A stretch of 42,034 bases of DNA from Acidimicrobiales bacterium (GTDB lineage Bacteria; Actinomycetota; Acidimicrobiia; Acidimicrobiales; JAVJTC01), in the NCBI GenBank assembly GCA_040219085.1, contig JAVJTC010000045.1, positions 1-42,034 on the forward strand, given 5' to 3'. Position 1 is the first letter of the stretch, and each line of letters starts with the position of its first letter. Positions 23,769-34,323 of this stretch are shown here, in pieces. A program made the translations under genes and the position numbers. The notes under the pieces are model-generated. The model saw nothing but the letters and a program-made list of their open reading frames with translations. It had not been told where the DNA came from and ran no database searches.

Positions 23769-24155
23769 GTGCCTGCTCTCGCCAGCCCGGAGTGGGTCGA
23801 CGCGATCGACGGCGCACTCCGGGCTGTTGCGCGTCCACAGGGCGCATCGACCGGGTTCGTCGTCGAGTACAGGATGGTCGACCGCGACGGCTCGGCCGTG
23901 AGCTACCACGTCCGTGCGGACGCGGCCGGATACCGCGCGTCGGCCGGAACAACGACCGCGACGACCGCGACGGTGACGATGGACCGTTCCGTGGCCCTCG
24001 GCCTCATCAGAGGTGAACGCGAGGCCCACCAGGAGATGCTGATGGGCACGATCGCCGTCGACGGAGACACGATCGCACTCGTCGAGGCCCAAGCCGACAT
24101 CGCGGTGATCCAGGCGGCCATCGCGGCGGTGCCGGTCGACGCCGACGAGAACTGA
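23769..24155 (+). CDS. Small SCP2 sterol-carrier-like protein
   Basis: 128 residues from GTG 23769. It begins with SPEWVDAIDGALRAV, then alternating strands (FVVEYRMVDRDGSAVSYHV, TTATVTMDRSVALGLI) and a helix (GEREAHQEMLMGTI), the plan of SCP2-like domains that bind lipids. No membrane helix or signal peptide. It follows sodA by 3 nt and ends before a strong terminator. The assignment rests on pattern rather than a diagnostic motif; it could also be a plain conserved hypothetical protein. Confidence 0.65.
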   Translation: MPALASPEWVDAIDGALRAVARPQGASTGFVVEYRMVDRDGSAVSYHVRADAAGYRASAGTTTATTATVTMDRSVALGLIRGEREAHQEMLMGTIAVDGDTIALVEAQADIAVIQAAIAAVPVDADEN

Positions 24156-24157
24156 AA

Positions 24158-24183
24158 GGGGCCGGGCCACCCGGCCCGGCCCC
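24158..24183. terminator. Strong bidirectional terminator between sodA operon and mdh
   Basis: GGGGCCGGGC-CACCCG-GCCCGGCCCC, a perfect 10-bp stem with a 6-nt loop, preceded by AAA and lying between convergent genes. Confidence 0.85.
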
Positions 24184-24205
24184 TGACGAAATCGGCTCGA
24201 CCGGA

Positions 24206-25195
<990 letters not shown>

Positions 25196-25251
25196 GGGGT
25201 CCTCCTCGTCGAGGATCTTCTAGGGGTCGGAATGGTCGGTGTTCGGGGGAC

Positions 25252-26448
<1,197 letters not shown>

Positions 26449-26456
26449 ATTGGCGG

Positions 26457-26462
26457 ATCCTA
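26457..26462 (-). promoter_or_regulatory. -10 box of icd (near-leaderless)
   Basis: TAGGAT on the minus strand, 8 nt before the ATG at 26448. Confidence 0.45.
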
Positions 26463-26484
26463 GGCGTCGTGGGCCCCCGCCGCC

Positions 26485-27330
26485 TCATGGCCGCAGGCCC
26501 AGGGCCCGCACGAGGGCGACGGCCGTCTCGGGACGGTTCATCGTGTAGACGTGGAGCCCGGGTGCGCCGGCATCGAGGAGATCCTGGCCGAGAACGGCGG
26601 CGGCCTCCACCGCTATCGCCCGGCGGTCACCGGGTTGAGCGGCTTCGAGCCGGGCGAACAGGTCCTCGGGCACGGCCGTGCCGTTCATGGCGGCGAAGCG
26701 ACGCACGGTCTTCGGCGCGGTCACGGGGAACAGACCCGGCACGATCGGCTTGTCACAGCCCAGGTCGGCGAGCTCGTCGACGAGACGGCGGTACAGGGAC
26801 GCGTCGAAGAAGAACTGGGTGATCGCGAAGTCGGCGCGCTCGAGCTTGTCCGCGAGGTGACGCCTGTCGCTCGCCCGGTCCGGCGACCGGGGGTGGACCT
26901 CGGGGTGGGCCGCGACGCAGATCGAGAAGTCGCCCCGGGCGCCGGCCACGTCGACCAGTTCGGACGCGTAGGTGAAATCACCTCGGGGAGGCGTGCCGTC
27001 GGGTGGCGGGTCACCTGCGAGCGCGAGAACGTCGTCCACGCCGTGCTCGGCGTAGTCGGCCAAGAGGTCGTCCACCTCGGCCCGGGTGTGTCCCACACAG
27101 GTGAGGTGGGCCATCGCCGGGAAGGAGCGGCCCGTGGCGATGTCGACGACGATGTCTCGGGTGCGGTCGTGGCCCTGGCCACCGGCACCGCAGGTGACCG
27201 ACACGAACGTCGGCGACAGGTCGGCGAGCTCGTCGATCGTGGCATTGAGGCGTGCCCGGCCCTGCGCGTCGGCCGGTGGGAAGAACTCGAAGGACAGCGA
27301 CGGCTCACCGCCCAGGAGGTCCCGGATCAC
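26485..27330 (-). CDS. metF: 5,10-methylenetetrahydrofolate reductase
   Basis: Reduces methylene-THF to methyl-THF for methionine synthesis; FAD enzyme with TIM barrel, 281 residues. Signatures are LSFEFFPP (catalytic Glu), FVSVTCGAGGQGHDRT, HLTCVGHT, DVLALAGDPP, FAITQFFFDASLY and PIVPGLFPVTAP. The GTG start overlaps the folD stop by 4 nt, so the two folate genes are coupled. Together they route one-carbon units between purines and methionine. Confidence 0.95.
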   Translation of the reverse strand: MIRDLLGGEPSLSFEFFPPADAQGRARLNATIDELADLSPTFVSVTCGAGGQGHDRTRDIVVDIATGRSFPAMAHLTCVGHTRAEVDDLLADYAEHGVDDVLALAGDPPPDGTPPRGDFTYASELVDVAGARGDFSICVAAHPEVHPRSPDRASDRRHLADKLERADFAITQFFFDASLYRRLVDELADLGCDKPIVPGLFPVTAPKTVRRFAAMNGTAVPEDLFARLEAAQPGDRRAIAVEAAAVLGQDLLDAGAPGLHVYTMNRPETAVALVRALGLRP

Positions 27331-28187
27331 CGTCCCGCCCGCCGCTCGGCGGCCGCCACGGCGTTGCGCAGCAGCATGGCCCGCGTCATGGGCCCGACAC
27401 CGCCGACCCGCGGCGAGAGCCAGCCGGCGACCTCGGCGACGTCGGCGGCCACATCGGAGAGCAGCTTCTTGCCCTCGAAGCTGACGCCGGCGGCCACGAC
27501 GGCCGCTCCCGGCTTGATCATGTCGGCGGTGATCAGCCCGGGTGATCCGGCGGCGGCCACGACGATGTCGGCCCGGCGGGTGTGCTCTGCGATGTCGCCC
27601 ACCCCCGTGTGGACGACGGTCACGGCCGCGTTGGCGTGGGGACGCTTGAGGGTGAGCAGGTTGGCGAGCGGCCGTCCGATGGTGAGGCCCCGGCCGACGA
27701 TGACGACGTGGGCGCCGGAGATCGGCACGTCATGGGCGACGAGCAACTCGACGATTCCCGCCGGGGTGCAGGCGACCGGCGCGTCGACGCCCTGCACGAG
27801 CCGCCCGAGGTTCACGGGATGCAGACCGTCGACGTCCCGGGCGGGGTCCACCCGCTCGAGGGCGGCCTCGTAGTCGAGGCCGCCCGGGAACGGGTACTGC
27901 ATCAGGAAGGCGTGAACCCGGTCGTCGCTGTTGAGGCGGTCCACCACGGCGTCCACGTCGGCCTGCGTCGCGGTCGCGTCGAGGCGCTCGTCGAATGACG
28001 CGATGCCGACCTCGGCGCAGTCGGCGTGCTTCATCGCCACGTAGCGGGCCGACGGTCCGTCGTCGCCGACGAGAAGGGTCCCGAGGCCCGGGGTGACCCC
28101 GGCCGCCTTCAGGGCCGCGACCCGGTCGGCGACTTCAGCCCGGACCTTCGCGGCGACGGCCTCACCGTCGAGAGTGATCGCTGTCAC
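27327..28187 (-). CDS. folD: Bifunctional methylene-THF dehydrogenase/cyclohydrolase
   Basis: Interconverts methylene-THF, methenyl-THF and 10-formyl-THF, the donor used by PurH; 286 residues. The catalytic Tyr/Lys pair is in ARYVAMKHADCAEVGI, the folate segment is DVDGLHPVNLGRL, the NADP site is HVVIVGRGLTIGRPL and the closing motif is GGVGPMTRAML. The start is GTG 28187, eight nt after TAGCGT. It overlaps metF and lies 75 nt downstream of the vapC stop. Confidence 0.96.
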   Translation of the reverse strand: MTAITLDGEAVAAKVRAEVADRVAALKAAGVTPGLGTLLVGDDGPSARYVAMKHADCAEVGIASFDERLDATATQADVDAVVDRLNSDDRVHAFLMQYPFPGGLDYEAALERVDPARDVDGLHPVNLGRLVQGVDAPVACTPAGIVELLVAHDVPISGAHVVIVGRGLTIGRPLANLLTLKRPHANAAVTVVHTGVGDIAEHTRRADIVVAAAGSPGLITADMIKPGAAVVAAGVSFEGKKLLSDVAADVAEVAGWLSPRVGGVGPMTRAMLLRNAVAAAERRAGR

Positions 28188-28195
28188 GGCATCCG

Positions 28196-28201
28196 ACGCT
28201 A
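28196..28201 (-). promoter_or_regulatory. -10 box of folD-metF (near-leaderless)
   Basis: TAGCGT on the minus strand, 8 nt before GTG 28187; it gives the folate pair its own promoter, separate from the toxin-antitoxin genes. Confidence 0.45.
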
Positions 28202-28262
28202 GCGAGATCTCAGCCCGTCCGGTGACGCTCAGGCAGCAGGGCCTTCGGATCCGAGAAACGGG

Positions 28263-28658
28263 CTACGGCGACAGAACCTCGATCTCGCAGCGCGTCCCGG
28301 GAGCAGCAGCGAGCCGTCGATCCAACGTGAGTAGTGCCATCCCCAGCCGTTCGGCCAGCGCGACATAGACGGCGTCGTACACAGTCAGGTTGTCGCGCAG
28401 CTCCCAACAGCGCCCGAGGAGCCCACCGTGAGGCACCCGCTCGATGCGCAGGGCATCGAGGTCCTCGAGCGCACGCTCGAATCGGGCCGGAGGGATCTCC
28501 CCGGCCGACACGAGACGCCGCCACGCGGAGACCACCTCCACATCGACGAGATGTGGAGCGACCAGCCTCTCATCGGCGATTCGACGGCGAGCAGCAAGCC
28601 CGTGTCCCCCGTCATCGCAGAGACCGACGACGAGGACGCTCGCATCGATGACGATCAA
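28263..28658 (-). CDS. vapC: PIN-domain ribonuclease toxin (VapC family)
   Basis: Endonuclease toxin that cuts structured RNA such as tRNA. 131 residues with the four acidic metal ligands of a PIN domain: Asp5 (IVIDASVLV), Glu41 ([11 protein letters not shown]), Asp95 ([13 protein letters not shown]) and Asp113 (LLTLDRRLA). The start is TTG 28658, whose TTGA overlaps the antitoxin stop, so toxin is made only behind antitoxin. All catalytic residues are intact, so it should be active. Confidence 0.92.
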   Translation of the reverse strand: MIVIDASVLVVGLCDDGGHGLAARRRIADERLVAPHLVDVEVVSAWRRLVSAGEIPPARFERALEDLDALRIERVPHGGLLGRCWELRDNLTVYDAVYVALAERLGMALLTLDRRLAAAPGTRCEIEVLSP

Positions 28659-28885
28659 CGAGAATCGCGTTCGGCCCGCACCGCGGCAACCGCTTCGTCG
28701 AAGCCCACGCTTCCGCCCGTGCGATGGCCGACTCGCTCGAGCAACTCAGCGATGGTCGGTCGGTGCGCCTCATCGGCCAACAGGGCGAGAAGGTACTCCT
28801 GCAGCGACTGTCCGCTCTCACCAGCACGGCGCCGCAGGACGGCGTGCACGTCCTCCGGGACGTTCTTGACCTGGATGCTCGGCAT
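28655..28885 (-). CDS. vapB: Ribbon-helix-helix antitoxin (VapB/FitA type)
   Basis: 76 residues. The N-terminal strand and helices ([20 protein letters not shown], then [16 protein letters not shown]) form an Arc/FitA-type DNA-binding ribbon-helix-helix. The C-terminal half ([20 protein letters not shown]) should thread into the toxin. I chose ATG 28885, since it opens the RHH strand and TATCGT lies 6 nt before it (leaderless); a longer frame from 28909 would start upstream of the promoter. An inverted repeat on the -10 suits autorepression by the VapBC complex. Confidence 0.88.
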   Translation of the reverse strand: MPSIQVKNVPEDVHAVLRRRAGESGQSLQEYLLALLADEAHRPTIAELLERVGHRTGGSVGFDEAVAAVRAERDSR

Positions 28886-28903
28886 GGCGCCACGATAGCG
28901 CCA
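28885..28903 (-). promoter_or_regulatory. vapBC promoter with operator inverted repeat
   Basis: TGGCGC (28885-28890) and GCGCCA (28898-28903) are perfect 6-bp arms around a 7-nt spacer that contains the -10 box TATCGT (28897-28892, minus strand). The repeat begins on the first base of the vapB ATG, so a bound complex would block both polymerase and start. Confidence 0.6.
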
Positions 28904-28944
28904 GCACATGTCCCTTGGCGCCGCTGCCCCCGGTTCCGACGGGG

Positions 28945-30447
28945 TCAGTGGCGGAAGTGGCGCTCGCCGGTGAACACCATCGTCATCCCGTGCTCGTCGG
29001 CGGCGGCGATCACCTCATCGTCTCGCACTGACCCGCCGGGTTGCACCACCGCTGTGCAGCCCGCCTCGGCTGCCGCATCGAGGCCGTCCCGGAACGGGAA
29101 GAACGCATCCGACGCACACGCACCGCCTGCGGCGCGGCCGTCCGCCTTGGCCGCCGCGATGCGGCCCGCGTCGCGTCGGTTCTGCTGACCGGCGCCGATC
29201 CCGAAAGCTTGCCGGTCCCTGACCACCACGATCGAGTTGGACGACACCCGGGCCACGACCCGCCAGGCGAACACGAGGTCCACCCATTCCGTGTCGGTGG
29301 GTGCACGCCGAGTGGCCACGGTCCACGCCGTCGGGTCGGTGGTCACGAAATCGGGACCCTGGAGGAGGGCGCCCCCGTCGATCGAGCGGACGAGGAGGTC
29401 ACCCTTGCGCAGCCGTGGACGGTCCGGCGCCTCGATCACGCGCAGGTTCTTCTTCGCACACAGGATCTCCAGCGCCCCGTCCTCGTAGGAAGGAGCGACG
29501 ACGACCTCGGTGAACACCTCGGCCAGGTCCGTGGCGACCTCCGCCGTCAGCGGTCGGTTGAGGGCGACGATGCCACCGAACGCGGACACCGGGTCGCACG
29601 CGTTGGCGCGGCGGTAGGCCTCGGCGATGTCGTCGTGGGAGGCGACACCGCAGGGGTTCGCGTGCTTGACCACGACCACCGTCGGATCGTCGTGCTCTGT
29701 GACCATCGAGTAGGCCGCCTCGGTGTCGGCGACGTTGAGATACGACATCTCCTTGCCGTTGTGCTGGGCGGCGGTGTCCCACCAGGTCTTCGTCCCGCGA
29801 CGCCGGTAGCGGGCACCGGGCTGGTGCGGGTTCTCGCCGTAGCGCAGCACCGCGGTCCGCTCGTAGACGGGGTGCACCGTCTCGGGCAGCGTCTCGCCGT
29901 CGGTCGCGTCGAACCACTCGACGATGGCCGCGTCGTAGGCCGCCGTGTGGGCGAACGCCGCCCGGGCGAGGCGGCGACGCGTGGCTTCCGAAAGGCCGGA
30001 ATCAGCCTCGAGTTCGGCGACGACCACCTCGTAGTCGGCAGGGTTGACGACGATCCCGACGTGCGCGTGGTTCTTCGCCGCGGCGCGCACCATCGCGGGG
30101 CCGCCGATGTCGATCAGCTCGACGGACGGATCGGAGCTGAACGGGTAGAGGTTGGCGACCACGAGGCCGATGGGCTCGATCTCGCGCTCGGCGAGGTCCC
30201 GGCGGTGACTCTCACGGTCGAGGTCAGCCAGGATGCCGCCGTGGATCGCCGGGTGCAGCGTCTTGACGCGCCCGTCGAGCATCTCGGGGGCGCCGGTGAC
30301 ATCTGTCACCTTCGTGACGGCGACTCCGGCATCGGCGATCGCGGCGGCGGTACCGCCCGACGAGACGATCTGGTGACCCAGCGCGACGAGACGCCGGGCG
30401 AGGTCCACCACGCCGGTCTTGTCGGAGACGGAGATGAGTGCGCGCAT
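28945..30447 (-). CDS. purH: Bifunctional AICAR transformylase/IMP cyclohydrolase
   Basis: Carries out the last two steps of IMP synthesis, using 10-formyl-THF. 500 residues. The cyclohydrolase half (1-190) starts [18 protein letters not shown] and has [11 protein letters not shown] and the phosphate-site [16 protein letters not shown]. The transformylase half has [13 protein letters not shown], the catalytic [23 protein letters not shown] and [16 protein letters not shown] chose ATG 30447 because it opens the conserved strand; longer frames upstream are chance. TACGGT lies 8 nt before it. It faces vapB and folD on the same strand. Confidence 0.96.
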   Translation of the reverse strand: MRALISVSDKTGVVDLARRLVALGHQIVSSGGTAAAIADAGVAVTKVTDVTGAPEMLDGRVKTLHPAIHGGILADLDRESHRRDLAEREIEPIGLVVANLYPFSSDPSVELIDIGGPAMVRAAAKNHAHVGIVVNPADYEVVVAELEADSGLSEATRRRLARAAFAHTAAYDAAIVEWFDATDGETLPETVHPVYERTAVLRYGENPHQPGARYRRRGTKTWWDTAAQHNGKEMSYLNVADTEAAYSMVTEHDDPTVVVVKHANPCGVASHDDIAEAYRRANACDPVSAFGGIVALNRPLTAEVATDLAEVFTEVVVAPSYEDGALEILCAKKNLRVIEAPDRPRLRKGDLLVRSIDGGALLQGPDFVTTDPTAWTVATRRAPTDTEWVDLVFAWRVVARVSSNSIVVVRDRQAFGIGAGQQNRRDAGRIAAAKADGRAAGGACASDAFFPFRDGLDAAAEAGCTAVVQPGGSVRDDEVIAAADEHGMTMVFTGERHFRH

Positions 30448-30455
30448 GGGCGGCG

Positions 30456-30461
30456 ACCGTA
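30456..30461 (-). promoter_or_regulatory. -10 box of purH (near-leaderless)
   Basis: TACGGT on the minus strand, 8 nt before the ATG at 30447. No purine riboswitch fits in so short a leader. Confidence 0.45.
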
Positions 30462-30570
30462 GTCGGCCCCGACGTGGTACGCGACGGTGGCTCGCAGCCG
30501 GCCGTCTTTCTACTAGGTTGAGTGTTGCGGGAATTCGCAGCTGTGACCGACAAACAACGAGGGGGAGTCG

Positions 30571-30981
30571 ATGAACGATCTCAAACCCGGACCGATACTG
30601 ATGCTGGGCGGAGGTGTTCTCCTGCTCCTCAGCAGCTTTCTGGACTGGGGGCCCAGCACGAGTGGCTTCGAGACCGACGCCTTCGGTCTGCTCGGGATCT
30701 TCACGTTGCTCATCGGCATTGCGGCGGCCGGAATCGGCGGTGCCACTGCGTTCGCGCCCCAGGTCAAGCTGCCGTCCAACATCCTGGGATTCACGATCGC
30801 CCAGTTCGTCGGCGCTCTCGCCTTCTCGGCGTTCATCTGGCTCTTCGCGTTCCAGTTCTCCGACTTCAGTGAGATCGGCATCAGCCTCGGCTGGATCGGT
30901 GCCGTGGTCGCCATCGCCGGCGCCGTCGTGACCGACATGCAGGCCAACCCGTCGGGCACCGGCTCGGCGACGACGTTCTGA
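30571..30981 (+). CDS. Small four-helix membrane protein, paralog 1
   Basis: 136 residues, four predicted membrane helices: ILMLGGGVLLLLSSFLDW, LLGIFTLLIGIAAAGIGG, IAQFVGALAFSAFIWLFAF and GWIGAVVAIAGAVV. GGGGGAG precedes ATG 30571. The next gene encodes a clear paralog with the same helix order and the shared features LxxGGGVLLL, FLDW, AFAPQV and TTF end. I do not know a function; such small proteins with a hydrophilic loop after helix 1 occur in many actinobacteria. The divergent purH start lies 123 nt upstream. Confidence 0.8.
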   Translation: MNDLKPGPILMLGGGVLLLLSSFLDWGPSTSGFETDAFGLLGIFTLLIGIAAAGIGGATAFAPQVKLPSNILGFTIAQFVGALAFSAFIWLFAFQFSDFSEIGISLGWIGAVVAIAGAVVTDMQANPSGTGSATTF

Positions 30982-30991
30982 GGAGCCCGGA

Positions 30992-31420
30992 ATGAACAAC
31001 ATCAAACCCACCCAACTCATGGTTCTCGGAGGCGGCGTCCTCCTGCTGATCGGCTCGTTCCTCGACTGGTTCTCCTTCGGTCCGTTCGGAGCCAACGCCT
31101 ACGACAGCGACTTCTTCGGACTGACGGGAATTCTGATCCTGTTGCTCTCGATCGAGTTGATCGCAGTGTCAGCCATCCAGGCGTTCGCGCCTCAGGTGAA
31201 CCTGCCTGAGAAGCTCCTCGGCTACAGCCTCACTCAACTCACGACGGTTGTCGCCCTCGCTGCGTTCCTGACGGCGTTCGGCCAGTGGTTCCGGTCGAAC
31301 TCGGCCTTCGGCGTCTTCCTGGCGGGAATCGGCGCCGGGGTTGCTCTCGCAGGAGCCATCTGGGAACACCAACAGGGCGCCTCCGCCACCGGCGGGACCG
31401 CGAAACCAACTACTTTCTGA
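30992..31420 (+). CDS. Small four-helix membrane protein, paralog 2
   Basis: 142 residues from ATG 30992 with AGGAG just upstream, 10 nt after paralog 1. It matches paralog 1 along its length (LMVLGGGVLLLIGSFLDW, AIQAFAPQVNLPEKLLGY and the C-terminal PTTF), with a longer first loop rich in Phe, Gly and Asp. The pair arose by tandem duplication and then diverged. They may form a hetero-oligomer. A strong terminator follows. Function unknown. Confidence 0.8.
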   Translation: MNNIKPTQLMVLGGGVLLLIGSFLDWFSFGPFGANAYDSDFFGLTGILILLLSIELIAVSAIQAFAPQVNLPEKLLGYSLTQLTTVVALAAFLTAFGQWFRSNSAFGVFLAGIGAGVALAGAIWEHQQGASATGGTAKPTTF

Positions 31421-31444
31421 GTCACCAGGTCACTGGAACGCGTC

Positions 31445-31469
31445 GAGGCCCCGCCGATGGCGGGGCCTC
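31445..31469. terminator. Strong terminator after the membrane-protein pair
   Basis: GAGGCCCCGCC-GAT-GGCGGGGCCTC, a perfect 11-bp stem with a 3-nt loop and TT after it. It lies between genes convergent with sucD; the further 160 nt to sucD hold nothing I recognise. Confidence 0.88.
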
Positions 31470-31630
31470 TTCGCGTCCTCGACCGAGTCCCGCACCCCGA
31501 CCGACGCCGGAACAAGCGCTGAGACGAGCCTCGAACCGCTCCATCAGGGCGGGAGCCGGCGTTTGCGCAGCGAGGCTTGGCGGAGACTACGAGCGGCGTG
31601 AATGCCGGCTTCCGCCCTTCCGCATGCGGA

Positions 31631-32515
31631 TCAGAGCGAGGCGACCACCTCGGCCATGAGCTGGCCGGCCTCGGTCGGGTTGTTGCCGACCTTGGCGCCG
31701 GCTTCACGCAGCGCAGCCATCTTGGCTTCCGCGGTGCCCTTGCCACCCGAGACGATGGCACCGGCGTGACCCATCTTCTTACCCGGAGGGGCTGTGACCC
31801 CGGCGACGTAGGCGACGACCGGCTTGGTCATCTTGTCGGCGATGAATTCGGCAGCCGCTTCTTCGGCCGACCCGCCGATCTCGCCGATCATCATGACGGC
31901 CTTCGTCTCGGGGTCGGCTTCGAAGCCGGCGAGACAGTCGATGAAGGTGGTTCCCGGAACGGGGTCCCCGCCGATTCCCACACACGTCGTGCAGCCGATG
32001 TCGGCCTGCTTGAGCTCGTAGAGCGCCTGGTAGGTGAGGGTGCCGGAGCGACTGACGATGCCGACGGGGCCTCCCTCTTTGGCGATGTGGCCGGCGGTGA
32101 TGCCGATGTTGCACTTGCCCGGCGAGATGATGCCCGGACAGTTCGGCCCGAGGAGCTGGACATCGGGGAAGTCGGCCTGCAACTTGTTGTAGAACCAGGC
32201 CTCGTCGTGGGCAGGGACGCCCTCGGTGATGACGACGATGAACTCGACGCCACCCTCGGCCGCCTCCATCACAGCGTCCTTCACGAAGGGCGCGGGGATG
32301 AAGATGCACGACGCCGTGGCACCGGTTGCGGCGACGGCCTCACCGACGTTTGCGTAGATCGGAATGCCGTCCACGTCGGTGCCGGCCTTGGTCGGATGGG
32401 TACCGGCCACGACCTTCGTGCCGTAGTCACGGTTCAACAGGCCGTAGTAACGGCCCTGTGAGCCGGTGAGGCCCTGGTAGATGACCTTGGTGTTCTCGTC
32501 GACGAAGATGCTCAT
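31631..32515 (-). CDS. sucD: Succinyl-CoA synthetase alpha subunit
   Basis: With SucC, converts succinyl-CoA to succinate with formation of ATP or GTP. 294 residues: CoA-binding Rossmann domain ([15 protein letters not shown]), [18 protein letters not shown], and the phosphorylated His250 in [20 protein letters not shown]. It lies 10 nt after sucC in the same operon. Confidence 0.97.
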   Translation of the reverse strand: MSIFVDENTKVIYQGLTGSQGRYYGLLNRDYGTKVVAGTHPTKAGTDVDGIPIYANVGEAVAATGATASCIFIPAPFVKDAVMEAAEGGVEFIVVITEGVPAHDEAWFYNKLQADFPDVQLLGPNCPGIISPGKCNIGITAGHIAKEGGPVGIVSRSGTLTYQALYELKQADIGCTTCVGIGGDPVPGTTFIDCLAGFEADPETKAVMMIGEIGGSAEEAAAEFIADKMTKPVVAYVAGVTAPPGKKMGHAGAIVSGGKGTAEAKMAALREAGAKVGNNPTEAGQLMAEVVASL

Positions 32516-32525
32516 CAGGGGCTCC

Positions 32526-33668
32526 TCAGCGCTTCGCTAGTTCGACGGCGCGGCGGGCGGCGTCGAGCATCGTGGCTTCCATCTGCAGGGCGTCCGAGAG
32601 TTTCGGTTCGAGGATCGCCCGACCCTCGTCGGCGTTCGTCCCGTCGAGACGGATGACGATCGGTGAGTCGATCTCGACGCGGTTCATCGCCTCGAGGATG
32701 CCGTTGGCGACCTCCTCGCCCCGGGTGATGCCCCCGAAGATGTTGATGAAGATCGAGCGCACCATCGGGTCGTTGTTGATGACCTCGAGTGCACCGGCCA
32801 TGACGTCCGCGTTGGCACCGCCGCCGATGTCGAGGAAGTTGGCGGGCTTGCCGCCCACCTGGTTGACCACGTCCACCGTGCTCATGGCGAGCCCGGCGCC
32901 GTTGGCTATGACTCCGACGCTGCCTTCGAGCCCCACGTACTGGAGGCCCTTCGCGTGGGCGTCAGTCTCGCGCTCGTCGCGGGTCTGCGTCTCGTCGTAG
33001 GCGGCATAGTCCTCGTGGCGGAACACCGAGTTGGCGTCGAGGGTGACCTTCGCGTCGAGCACGTGGACCTTCCCCTCGGGGGTGAGGATCAGCGGGTTGA
33101 TCTCGACGAGGTCGGCGTCACCTTCGGTGTAGGCCGTGTAGAGCTTCTGGAGGATCTCGATCGTGCCTTCGACGGCGTCGGGGTTCAGGTTGGCGCCCTC
33201 CACCCACGAGCGGCACACCTCGGGCGTGAGTCCCTCTACGGGGTCCACCCAGATCTTGGAGATTGCGTCGGGGTTCTCGTCGGCCACGGTCTCGATCTCC
33301 ACGCCGCCTTCGGCCGAGAGCATGCCGAGGTGCTTCTTGGCAGCGCGGTCGAGCGTGAAGCTCGCGTAGTACTCCTCGGCGATGTCAGACGCCTTCTCGA
33401 TCCAGAGCCGGTGCACGATGTGGCCGTTGATGTCGAGTCCCAGGATGTCCGTGGCGTGCGTGCGCACGTCGTCGACACTCCCTGCGAACTTGACGCCGCC
33501 GGCCTTGCCTCGCCCACCGGTGTGGACCTGCGCCTTGACCATGACCGGCGTACCGAGGCGCTCGGCGGCGGCCACGGCCTCGTCGACCGTCATCGCCAAC
33601 TCGCCTGCGGAGATGGGCATCCCGTAGGACGCGAAGAACTGCTTTCCCTGATATTCGAAGAGATCCAC
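32526..33668 (-). CDS. sucC: Succinyl-CoA synthetase beta subunit (ADP/GDP forming)
   Basis: 380 residues. ATP-grasp domain opening with DLFEYQGKQFFASYGMP, nucleotide-binding VMVKAQVHTGGRGKAGGVKF, metal-binding DADLVEINPLILT, and the CoA-ligase domain with NFLDIGGGANADV and INIFGGITRGEEVANGI. I chose GTG 33668 because GGAGG lies 4 nt upstream and it starts at the conserved residues; a longer open frame to 34025 has no such support. It is cotranscribed with sucD. Confidence 0.96.
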   Translation of the reverse strand: MDLFEYQGKQFFASYGMPISAGELAMTVDEAVAAAERLGTPVMVKAQVHTGGRGKAGGVKFAGSVDDVRTHATDILGLDINGHIVHRLWIEKASDIAEEYYASFTLDRAAKKHLGMLSAEGGVEIETVADENPDAISKIWVDPVEGLTPEVCRSWVEGANLNPDAVEGTIEILQKLYTAYTEGDADLVEINPLILTPEGKVHVLDAKVTLDANSVFRHEDYAAYDETQTRDERETDAHAKGLQYVGLEGSVGVIANGAGLAMSTVDVVNQVGGKPANFLDIGGGANADVMAGALEVINNDPMVRSIFINIFGGITRGEEVANGILEAMNRVEIDSPIVIRLDGTNADEGRAILEPKLSDALQMEATMLDAARRAVELAKR

Positions 33669-33735
33669 GTTGCCTCCGAGCCGGGCTCGACGGTCGTTCC
33701 GTCGGGGAGCCGGCTGATTTCGGGTTCGACCGGCG

Positions 33736-33741
33736 ATACTA
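33736..33741 (-). promoter_or_regulatory. Candidate -10 box of sucCD
   Basis: TAGTAT on the minus strand, giving a leader of about 60 nt with the GGAGG site. The -35 is weak. This gene, unlike many here, is not leaderless. Confidence 0.4.
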
Positions 33742-33786
33742 GGACGCGACCCACCGTCGACCACATTCCGTGCCGGACCACCCACC

Positions 33787-34314
33787 ATGCCCGTCGCCAA
33801 GGGAACAGACTTCAACGCCGTCCGCGCCGTCGTGATCGGCCTCCTCGGGATCGGCCTCGGTATCGGTCTGGTCGTGTTGATGGCCCAGCTCGCCAGCACC
33901 GGAAGTGTCGACGTCCAACTCGGCGACGACGTGTTCGAAGCGGGCGACGCCGAGAACCGGGCGGAGTCCATCGAACGGGACGGTCCGGTGCTCTTCCCCG
34001 ACGTCGCCGGCGGTAGCCGCGACATCTACATCAACCACCTCAGCGACGATCCCCTGGAAGGGTGGATCGCCTTCGACGCCCGACGCCCGGGAACCGACCG
34101 GGAGTGCACGCTGCAGTGGCAGGCAGAGGCGCAGGTCTTCACCGACCCCTGCGACGAGACCGTCGTGATCGATGGTGACGGCGACGACCTCCCCCGCTAC
34201 GAGGTGACCGTCACCGACAACGGCGACCTCGAGGTCGAGATCACGCCCCGTGACGACGACACCGGTGTCGACGCCGACGCGGAGTCCGACCCGGCGACGA
34301 CCGCCGGGAACTGA
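33787..34314 (+). CDS. Membrane-anchored protein of unknown function
   Basis: 175 residues: short basic start, one membrane helix at about 13-35 (VVIGLLGIGLGIGLVVLMAQ), then an outer domain. The segment DIYINHLSDDPLEGWIAFDA with two cysteines (RECTLQWQ, TDPCDETVV), strands (YEVTVTDNGDLEVEITPR) and an acidic tail looks like a small beta sandwich, possibly Rieske-like in shape but without the CxH motifs. The paired cysteines may form a disulfide outside the cell. Divergent from sucC. Its end is 9 nt from the end of pcrA. Confidence 0.75.
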   Translation: MPVAKGTDFNAVRAVVIGLLGIGLGIGLVVLMAQLASTGSVDVQLGDDVFEAGDAENRAESIERDGPVLFPDVAGGSRDIYINHLSDDPLEGWIAFDARRPGTDRECTLQWQAEAQVFTDPCDETVVIDGDGDDLPRYEVTVTDNGDLEVEITPRDDDTGVDADAESDPATTAGN

Positions 34315-34323
34315 ATCCGGCGC

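Noticed and set aside
30448-30570. Purine riboswitch or long leader before purH
   Set aside because: The -10 box is only 8 nt from the start, leaving no room for an aptamer, and no conserved aptamer elements are seen.
31619-31630. Palindrome TCCGCATGCGGA right after the sucD stop as a terminator
   Set aside because: It has no loop bases, so it cannot form a stable hairpin; a site for a DNA-binding protein is possible but unsupported.
33669-34025. Longer SucC with about 119 extra N-terminal residues
   Set aside because: The extension crosses the divergent gene and lacks SucC similarity; GTG 33668 has GGAGG and starts at the conserved DLFEYQGK.
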